From contig JBJXHN010000004.1 in the NCBI GenBank assembly GCA_046233135.1, positions 806,001 to 870,000 on the forward strand: DNA of 64,000 bases, read 5' to 3'. Below are positions 58,493 through 64,000 of this stretch, piece by piece; position 1 is the stretch's first letter; each line of letters begins with the position of its first letter. The position numbers and the translations under genes were made by a program. The notes beneath the pieces are model-generated. The model saw only the letters and a program-made list of their open reading frames with translations, searched no databases and had not been told where the DNA came from. The stretch comes from JBJXHN01 sp046233135 (GTDB taxonomy: Bacteria; Pseudomonadota; Alphaproteobacteria; Rhodospirillales; Rhodospirillaceae).

Positions 58493-60654
58493 TGGCGGCG
58501 CAACGGGACGGAGATCGGGCAAAGCTGTTTACCCGCAGGGCTTTCGTGCTCGGCGGCGGCATGGGGATGCTGGTATCCGCCCTGGTGGGGCGGATGTATT
58601 ATCTGCAGGTGCTGGAAAGCGACCGCTACCGTACTCTGGCCGAAGAAAACCGCTTCAACATGCGTCTGCTGCCGCCGCCGCGCGGGCAGATCGTCGACCG
58701 CTTCGGCGTGCCGCTGGCGGTGAACCGCCAGAACTACCGGGTCAATATCATCGGCGAAGACATCCTGCGCCGCGCCCGCACCCAGGATGAACGGGACGCG
58801 GCGGTGGACCGCACCCTCGACTCCCTCGGCCGCATCATCGAGCTGTCGGACTACGACCGCACCCGGGTGCTGCGGGAGCTGCGCCGCCGCCGCGGCTTCG
58901 TGCCGGTGACCGTGCGGGAAAACCTGACCTGGGAGGAAATGGCCCGGATTCAGGTCAACAAGCCCGACTTGCCGGGCATCGCCATCGACGAGGGCCTGAC
59001 CCGCCATTACCCCTTCAGCGATCATGCGGCCCACCTGCTGGGCTACGTCTCCAGCGTGTCCGAAGAGGAACTGACCGGCGATCCCCTGCTGGAGCTGCCG
59101 GGCTTCCGTATCGGCAAGCAGGGGGTGGAAAAGATCTATGACCTGGCCCTGCGCGGCCATGGCGGCACCAGCCGGGTGGAGGTCAATGCCGTCGGCCGGG
59201 TGATCGACGAATTCACGGTGGAAGAGGCCCGGCCAGGAGCCGAGGTGCCCCTGACCATCGACGTGCGGCTTCAGGAATTCTGTGCCCGCCGCCTGGCCAG
59301 CGACAGTGCGGCGGCGGTGGTGATGGATGTGCACACGGGCGAGGTTCTGGCCCTGGCCTCCATGCCCGCCTACGACCCCAATGTGTTCACCCGGGGCCTG
59401 ACCTCGGCGGAGTGGCAGGAGCTGATCAGCAGTCCCCGGTCGCCGCTGTCCAACAAGGCCATTGCCGGACAGTACTCGCCGGGCTCCACCTTCAAGATGG
59501 TGGTGGCCCTGGCGGCCCTGGAAGCCGGCGTGATCAAACCGGATCAGACCGTCTTTTGCCCCGGCCACATGACCCTGGGGGGGCACCGCTTCCACTGCTG
59601 GAAGCGGGGCGGCCACGGGTCGGTGAATCTGGTCAACGCCCTGGCCCAGTCCTGCGACGTCTATTTCTACGAAGTGGCCCGCCGCTGCGGCATCGACCGG
59701 GTGGCGGAGATGGCCCGGCGTTTCGGTGTCGGCGAGGTGCTGGATATCGGCCTGCCCGGCGAGCGGCCCGGCCTGATGCCGAGCAAGGCCTGGAAAACGG
59801 CGACCCTGGGGGAATCCTGGCACCAGGGGGAAACCCTGGTGGCAGGGATCGGTCAGGGCTATGTGCTGGCGACCCCGCTGCAACTGGCGACCATGACCGC
59901 GCGGATCGCCAACGGCGGTCTGGCGGTGCAGCCCACCTTGTCGCGGGTGGCGCGCCGGCCGACCGACGCCGACGGTGCGGCGGCCGACGGTTCCGACGCA
60001 CCGGAAGCCGCCGCGGCCGCCAGCGCCGCCGATCCGGCTTTCCTGAAGGTGGCCAAGGCCAACCTGGATATGGTCCGCAGGGGGATGTACGAGGTCAGCA
60101 ACGGCGCGCGGGGCACGGCCCGGCGGTCGGGCATTCCCGTGGAAGGCTGGGTGATGAGCGGCAAGACCGGCACCACCCAGGTGCGCCGCATCTCGTTGCG
60201 GGAACGCGAAACCGGGGTCCGGTCCGAAGACGAATTGCCGTGGGAGCTGCGTAACCACGCCCTGTTCGTCTGCTATGCGCCGGAAGACGCGCCGCGCTAT
60301 GCGGTGGCGGTGATCATCGAACACGGCGGCGGTGGCTCGTCGGCCGCCGCACCGGTGGCCCGGGACCTGATGCTGGAAACCCTGCGCCTGGATCCGTCGC
60401 GCAAGCGACCGGAGGATGTGGTGGAGGTGGCCGACCTGCCCCCCGACATCCGCCGCTACATGGAAGAGGCGCACGAGAATATGCGTATCGCCTCCATGCC
60501 GCCGGAGCCGGAGGTGCCACCCGAAGGGACCCCGGCTGACACCCCCGCCAATCCCCAGGATCAGGCTCCCGTCGCCGCAGCGCCCAAGCCGCCGGCGGGC
60601 GAGAGAGGGAACGGATCAGGAAGCCGGGGCGCGAGCCGGGAGGGGCAGCAATGA
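58492..60654 (+). CDS. mrdA: penicillin-binding protein 2, peptidoglycan transpeptidase
   Basis: A 720-residue periplasmic transpeptidase anchored by one N-terminal helix (AFVLGGGMGMLVSALVGRMY). The pedestal domain has GQIVDRFGVPLAVNRQNYRVNI. Transpeptidase motifs are SPGSTFK (catalytic Ser and Lys), SCDVYFYEVARRCG (SxD) and SGKTGTTQV (KTG). It cross-links peptidoglycan in cell elongation with RodA. The last ~110 residues are Pro/Ala/Glu-rich, longer than in E. coli. ATG 58492 (TGATG overlap) is preferred because GGGAGG lies four bases upstream; ATG 58489 is the alternative. It overlaps rodA by four bases. Confidence 0.95.
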   Translation: MAAQRDGDRAKLFTRRAFVLGGGMGMLVSALVGRMYYLQVLESDRYRTLAEENRFNMRLLPPPRGQIVDRFGVPLAVNRQNYRVNIIGEDILRRARTQDERDAAVDRTLDSLGRIIELSDYDRTRVLRELRRRRGFVPVTVRENLTWEEMARIQVNKPDLPGIAIDEGLTRHYPFSDHAAHLLGYVSSVSEEELTGDPLLELPGFRIGKQGVEKIYDLALRGHGGTSRVEVNAVGRVIDEFTVEEARPGAEVPLTIDVRLQEFCARRLASDSAAAVVMDVHTGEVLALASMPAYDPNVFTRGLTSAEWQELISSPRSPLSNKAIAGQYSPGSTFKMVVALAALEAGVIKPDQTVFCPGHMTLGGHRFHCWKRGGHGSVNLVNALAQSCDVYFYEVARRCGIDRVAEMARRFGVGEVLDIGLPGERPGLMPSKAWKTATLGESWHQGETLVAGIGQGYVLATPLQLATMTARIANGGLAVQPTLSRVARRPTDADGAAADGSDAPEAAAAASAADPAFLKVAKANLDMVRRGMYEVSNGARGTARRSGIPVEGWVMSGKTGTTQVRRISLRERETGVRSEDELPWELRNHALFVCYAPEDAPRYAVAVIIEHGGGGSSAAAPVARDLMLETLRLDPSRKRPEDVVEVADLPPDIRRYMEEAHENMRIASMPPEPEVPPEGTPADTPANPQDQAPVAAAPKPPAGERGNGSGSRGASREGQQ

Positions 60655-61814
60655 TCATCGGCAACGAATTCATCGCCGCCCGTCTGCGCCGGGGGGAAAT
60701 GACCCTGGGCGAGAAGCTGTGGCAGATCAGCTGGTCATTCGTTTTCGTCATGACCCTGGTCGCCGGGATCGGCATGGCGATGCTCTATTCGGCGGCCAAC
60801 GGCAGCATGGATCCCTGGGCCAGCCGTCAGTTGACCCGCTTCCTGGTGGCGCTGGCGATGATGCTGGCCGTGGCCCTGACCGATATCCGCCTGTGGATGC
60901 GCTACGCCTATGTCTTCTATGGCGTCATGCTGATTCTGCTGGTGGCGGTGGAGGTGAAGGGCACCATCGGCATGGGGGCGCAGCGCTGGATCGACCTGGG
61001 TTTTTTCCAGGTGCAGCCCTCGGAACTGATGAAGATCGCTCTGGTGCTGGCGCTCAGCCGCTATTTCCATGGTGCGGATCTGGAAGATGTCCGCCGGCTG
61101 CCCTTTCTGTTGCCGCCGATCCTGCTGGTGATGCTGCCCTTCGCTCTGGTGCTGAAACAGCCCGACCTGGGCACGGCCCTGATGCTGGTGGCCGGGGCGG
61201 GAGCGATCGCCTTTCTGGCCGGGGTGCGGCTGTGGATTTTCGGGCTGGTGCTGGGCGGGGGCCTGGCGGCCATCCCGGTGGCCTGGCAGTTCCTGCACAA
61301 TTACCAGAAGAACCGGGTGCTGACGTTCCTGAACCCGGAGCGGGATCCTCTGGGCGCGGGCTACCACATTCTGCAGTCCAAGATCGCCCTGGGCTCGGGC
61401 GGCCTGTTCGGCAAGGGCTTCATGGCCGGGACCCAGGCGCATCTGAACTTCCTGCCGGAAAAGCAGACCGACTTCATCTTCACCATGATGGCCGAGGAAT
61501 TCGGCATGATAGGTGGTCTGGTGCTGATCGCCCTTTACGTGATCCTGGTGATCTATGGCTTCGCCATCACCTTCCGCTGCCGCCATCAGTTCGGCCGGCT
61601 GGTGGCCATGGGGGTGACGGTGACGTTCTTCCTGTACGTTTTCATCAACATCGCCATGGTGATGGGTCTGATTCCGGTGGTGGGGGTGCCCTTGCCGCTG
61701 ATCAGCTACGGCGGCACGGCCATGCTGACCCTGATGCTAGGCTTCGGACTGCTGATGAGCGTCTTCGTCCACCGCGATGTGCAGATCGGCCGGCGCGGCA
61801 GCTACGAGGATTGA
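60651..61814 (+). CDS. rodA: peptidoglycan glycosyltransferase RodA
   Basis: A 387-residue SEDS polymerase with ten membrane helices, making the glycan strands for cell elongation. Motifs are GAQRWIDLGFFQVQPSELMKIALVLALSRYF, LKQPDLGTALMLV, the catalytic-loop FLPEKQTDFIFTMMAEEFGMIGG and VGVPLPLISYGGTAM. ATGA overlap with mrdA supports co-translation. A bidirectional terminator follows. Confidence 0.96.
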   Translation: MIIGNEFIAARLRRGEMTLGEKLWQISWSFVFVMTLVAGIGMAMLYSAANGSMDPWASRQLTRFLVALAMMLAVALTDIRLWMRYAYVFYGVMLILLVAVEVKGTIGMGAQRWIDLGFFQVQPSELMKIALVLALSRYFHGADLEDVRRLPFLLPPILLVMLPFALVLKQPDLGTALMLVAGAGAIAFLAGVRLWIFGLVLGGGLAAIPVAWQFLHNYQKNRVLTFLNPERDPLGAGYHILQSKIALGSGGLFGKGFMAGTQAHLNFLPEKQTDFIFTMMAEEFGMIGGLVLIALYVILVIYGFAITFRCRHQFGRLVAMGVTVTFFLYVFINIAMVMGLIPVVGVPLPLISYGGTAMLTLMLGFGLLMSVFVHRDVQIGRRGSYED

Positions 61815-61858
61815 TCGGCGTCCGCGCCCCTGCGTCTTCACGTCGTCTTTCCCGAAAG

Positions 61859-61903
61859 GAAACGGGCGCCTTCCGGTGGGAAAGGCGCCCGTTCCGTCTT
61901 CTC
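61859..61903. terminator. bidirectional terminator between rodA and apt
   Basis: AACGGGCGCCTT (61861–61872) and AAGGCGCCCGTT (61882–61893) form a perfect 12-bp stem with a 9-base loop. The flanks (GGAA / CCGTCTTCTCC) give weak T-tracts both ways. It lies between converging genes. Confidence 0.8.
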
Positions 61904-61917
61904 CGGATCAGCCCGGA

Positions 61918-62448
61918 TCAGCTGTCATAGGCCATCAGGGAGTCGACGGGCATGTTCACCTTGTCGCGGCCCTTCAGGAAGGTCAGCTCGATGATGCAGG
62001 CGGCGCCGACCACGTTGCCGCCCATCTTGGTGATCAGGTCCGCCGCAGCGTTCAGGGTGCCGCCGGTGGCCAGAAGGTCGTCCAGGATCACCACCCGCTG
62101 TCCGGGTTCGATGGCGCCTTCCTGTACCTCTACCGTATCGGTGCCGTATTCCAGAGCGTATTCGTGGCGCACCACGTTGCCGGGCAGCTTGCCCTTCTTG
62201 CGCACCATGACGAAGCCCAGGCCCAGTTTCAGGGCCAGCGGGGCAGCGCAAAGGAATCCCCGGCTTTCGATGCCGGCCAGCACGTCCGGTGCCTTGGGCG
62301 CCACGGCCTTGGCCATGCGGCCCATGGCCACCTGCCAGGCATCGGGATGAGCCAGCAGGGTCGAGATGTCATAGAACAGAATCCCCGGCTTGGGGAAATC
62401 GGGCACCTCGCGGATGTGGGCCTTCAGGTCCATCGGCGGCTTTTCCAT
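61918..62448 (-). CDS. apt: adenine phosphoribosyltransferase
   Basis: A 176-residue cytosolic purine-salvage enzyme, making AMP from adenine and PRPP. Motifs: DLKAHIREVPDFPKPGILFYDISTLLA, ESRGFLCAAPLALKLGLGFVMVRKKGKLPG and the PRPP loop VVILDDLLATGGTLNAA. ATG 62448 (MEKPPMDLK) has GGAG upstream and a normal N-terminus; the longer frame is not expected. It converges with rodA. Confidence 0.96.
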   Translation of the reverse strand: MEKPPMDLKAHIREVPDFPKPGILFYDISTLLAHPDAWQVAMGRMAKAVAPKAPDVLAGIESRGFLCAAPLALKLGLGFVMVRKKGKLPGNVVRHEYALEYGTDTVEVQEGAIEPGQRVVILDDLLATGGTLNAAADLITKMGGNVVGAACIIELTFLKGRDKVNMPVDSLMAYDS

Positions 62449-62697
62449 AGGGGTCTCCAAAGAGTGCGGCACGGAACGAACGGATGGCGATCCTAACGGG
62501 CTCCCGGAAAGGGGAAAAGGTCTCTCTTCTCGAAGCTGCCCTTGATTTCCCCTTTTCCGCGCGCGATCTGCCAAGTCATCGATCCTTGTCGATCCTTCAG
62601 GACCATGCTCATGGCTCCGACGTCGCAGCCGCTATGACCAGGCCGCGGCCGCCCTGGCCCGGGATCAGACGGTGGCCTTCTTCAGGCAGCACCTGAG

Positions 62698-63672
62698 CTA
62701 GTCGGCCTGCCGGGTCCGCTGCCCCACTGCGGCACGCAGGGCGCGGACGGGCCGGCCGTCGATGGCTGCCAGCCCCAGGCCGATCAGGAGCAGTCCGGCG
62801 AGGTGACGGATCTCCACCGCTTCGCTCAGCACCGCCACCCCCAGCAGGATGGCGAAGGCCGGGATCAGGAACGTGACCAGGACCAGATTGCTGGCGCCGA
62901 TCCGGGCCAGCAGCCGGAAGTACAGAATGAAGGCCAGGGCGGTGGACACCAGGGCCAGGCCGGCCACCGCGCCGATGGCGTCCCACCCCGGCGCGGGCAG
63001 GTTCCAGGGTTGATCCACCAGCAGGACAAGCGGCAGCAGCAGCAGGCTGGAGGCCGTCAGCATTCCCGTGGCGGTCTGCATCGGCGCAACCCCCATGGCC
63101 TTGAAGCGCCGGCCGTAGACCCCGGCAAAGGCATAGCAGAGAGAGGCGGACAGACAGGCAAGCTGCCCGGCCACATCGTCGGTCAGCGCGGCCAGGGCAT
63201 CGCCGCCGATCAGCACCGCGACACCGAGCAGGCCGAACAGCACGCCCGCCACCCGGCCGGCGTTCAGCCGCTCGTCGGTGGTGAAGGCGTGGGCGACCAA
63301 TGCGGTGAACAGCGGCGTGGTGGCGTTGAGGATCGACGCCAGGCCGCTGGAGATCTGGGTCTGTCCCCAGACGATCAGCGAAAAGGGCAGGGCGTTGTTC
63401 AGAAGCCCCATCACCAGAAAGGCGCGCCAGACCGCGCCGCTGCGGGCGACCGGCAGGCCGCGCAGGGCACAGATCCCGTGCAGGGCCAGGGCCGCCAGCC
63501 CCACCCGCAGCAGCACCACGGTGAAGGGGGGCAGGTCGCGCACGGCGATGGCGTTGAACAGGAACGACCCGCCCCACAGCAGGGACAGGGTCAGCAGCAG
63601 CCCCCACTCATCGGGCGCCATGGCGCGGGCGGAGGAATAGGCCGGGGGCGGCAAGGGGGAAGAGGGGCGCAT
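62698..63672 (-). CDS. DMT-superfamily (EamA) transporter
   Basis: A 324-residue inner-membrane protein with ten helices in two EamA repeats. Signatures are LLWGGSFLFNAIAVRDLPPFTVVLLRVGLAALAL, ASILNATTPLFTALVAHAFTTDERL in repeat one and SLCYAFAGVYGRRFKAMGV, LVSTALAFILYFRLLARIGASNLVLVTFLIPAFAILLGVAVL in repeat two. It probably exports a small metabolite; substrate unknown. Its start may be later (Met18, AMAPDEWG). It lies 249 bases upstream of apt, in the same direction. Confidence 0.92.
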   Translation of the reverse strand: MRPSSPLPPPAYSSARAMAPDEWGLLLTLSLLWGGSFLFNAIAVRDLPPFTVVLLRVGLAALALHGICALRGLPVARSGAVWRAFLVMGLLNNALPFSLIVWGQTQISSGLASILNATTPLFTALVAHAFTTDERLNAGRVAGVLFGLLGVAVLIGGDALAALTDDVAGQLACLSASLCYAFAGVYGRRFKAMGVAPMQTATGMLTASSLLLLPLVLLVDQPWNLPAPGWDAIGAVAGLALVSTALAFILYFRLLARIGASNLVLVTFLIPAFAILLGVAVLSEAVEIRHLAGLLLIGLGLAAIDGRPVRALRAAVGQRTRQAD

Positions 63673-63783
63673 CGGCGGAAGGACCTTGCGGAGGGGAGGG
63701 CGCTTGCGGATTGAAGTATGGGGTGCGCGCCGGGCCGGTACAGCCCGGATCTTGCGCCTGTCCGCGAAAAATACCCCTCCGCT

Positions 63784-63823
63784 CCGTCCTCTTCCCGGGA
63801 TGCGCGGTCCCGGGAGGGGACGG
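63784..63823 (-). terminator. possible terminator after rsgA
   Basis: On the minus strand CCGTCC and GGACGG arms enclose a second stem built of two TCCCGGGA boxes. It follows the rsgA stop by few bases; the T-tract is poor, so a structured 3' end is likely but termination is uncertain. Confidence 0.4.
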
Positions 63824-63828
63824 CCGGA

Positions 63829-64000
63829 TCAGGACGGCTCGTGGGATTTGATGTCCTTCAGCACGCGACGGACCATCTTGCCGAATTCCCGGTCCTTGCT
63901 TCTGCGTTCGGCCAGGCTGGCGGAGTTGAAGGCGTCTTCTGCCCGCAGCTTGTGCCAGCGCCCCAGCCGCGCCGGGTCCAGCCGGCCGTCCTCGATGGCG
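63829..64000 (-). CDS. rsgA: C-terminus of probable ribosome GTPase RsgA, cut by window edge
   Basis: The last 56 codons of a minus-strand gene that starts beyond the window. The peptide AIEDGRLDPARLGRWHKLRAEDAF, then LAERRSKDREFGKMVRRVLKDIK matches the C-terminal helix region of RsgA, where an AVEEGELDPERL-type helix, an ExA-type helix and a final basic F-G-K/R-M segment are usual. RsgA is a circularly permuted GTPase that helps mature the 30S subunit. The GTPase and zinc motifs lie outside, so the call rests on the tail alone. Confidence 0.65.
   Translation of the reverse strand, partial: AIEDGRLDPARLGRWHKLRAEDAFNSASLAERRSKDREFGKMVRRVLKDIKSHEPS

Noticed and set aside
62484..62696. A 70-codon plus-strand frame between apt and the DMT gene
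   Set aside because: It begins in the apt leader on the opposite strand and its product looks like random GC-rich translation.

Overview
The window is high-GC, densely coded bacterial chromosome. Several features point to an alphaproteobacterium of the Rhodospirillales type: paired phasins for polyhydroxyalkanoate granules, the miaA–ilvB–ilvH–ilvC order, pstSCAB–phoU–phoB with enlarged PstC and PstA, an mreBCD–mrdA–rodA shape operon, and several diguanylate cyclase and chemotaxis genes. I cannot name the species. I saw no rRNA, tRNA, CRISPR array, prophage or complete insertion sequence. The only mobile-looking DNA is two copies of a ~109-bp repeat.

Layout. 0–1 kb: two phasin genes, the second behind a promoter flanked by TGC-N3-GCA operators. 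1–8.5 kb: an apparent quinate/shikimate catabolic island (aroQ, TetR regulator, shikimate/quinate dehydrogenase, a three-part TRAP transporter and a QuiC-type 3-dehydroshikimate dehydratase), predicted to take up hydroaromatic acids and convert them to protocatechuate. 8.6–11.9 kb: MoxR ATPase, VWA/CoxE-like protein and an HDAC-family deacetylase. 12–19.2 kb: chemotaxis receptor, DUF302 protein, LysR regulator divergent from a DUF1127 gene, diguanylate cyclase, TPR-sulfotransferase and a small secreted protein. 19.3–21.1 kb: His-rich PadR regulator behind a perfect 20-bp palindrome, DUF2218 protein and O-methyltransferase. 21.6–27.2 kb: DUF4212 subunit plus sodium:solute symporter, then a cNMP/CBS/DUF294 protein, an epsilon-type exonuclease and a small membrane protein. 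27.3–31 kb: glycine-zipper lipoprotein, an exported protein of unknown role and a lytic transglycosylase with a repeat-bearing linker.

31.2–36.8 kb: a bufferin-type RiPP cluster (DUF2282 precursor, DUF692 MNIO enzyme, DUF2063 partner, DoxX protein), a nucleotidyltransferase-like protein and msrPQ for periplasmic methionine-sulfoxide repair, followed by a GNAT protein. This is the most unusual neighbourhood in the window and may form a copper/oxidative envelope-stress block. 37–43.2 kb: a multi-PAS diguanylate cyclase, transketolase and class II fructose-bisphosphate aldolase.

43.3–50.2 kb: a phosphate regulon (three-unit Pho box, pstS, pstC, pstA, pstB, phoU, phoB) without an adjacent phoR. 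50.2–55.4 kb: a small membrane protein, miaA and branched-chain amino acid synthesis (ilvB, ilvH, ilvC). 55.5–61.8 kb: the elongasome genes mreB, mreC, mreD, mrdA and rodA. 61.9–64 kb, minus strand: apt, a DMT-family transporter and the 3' end of a probable rsgA cut by the window edge.
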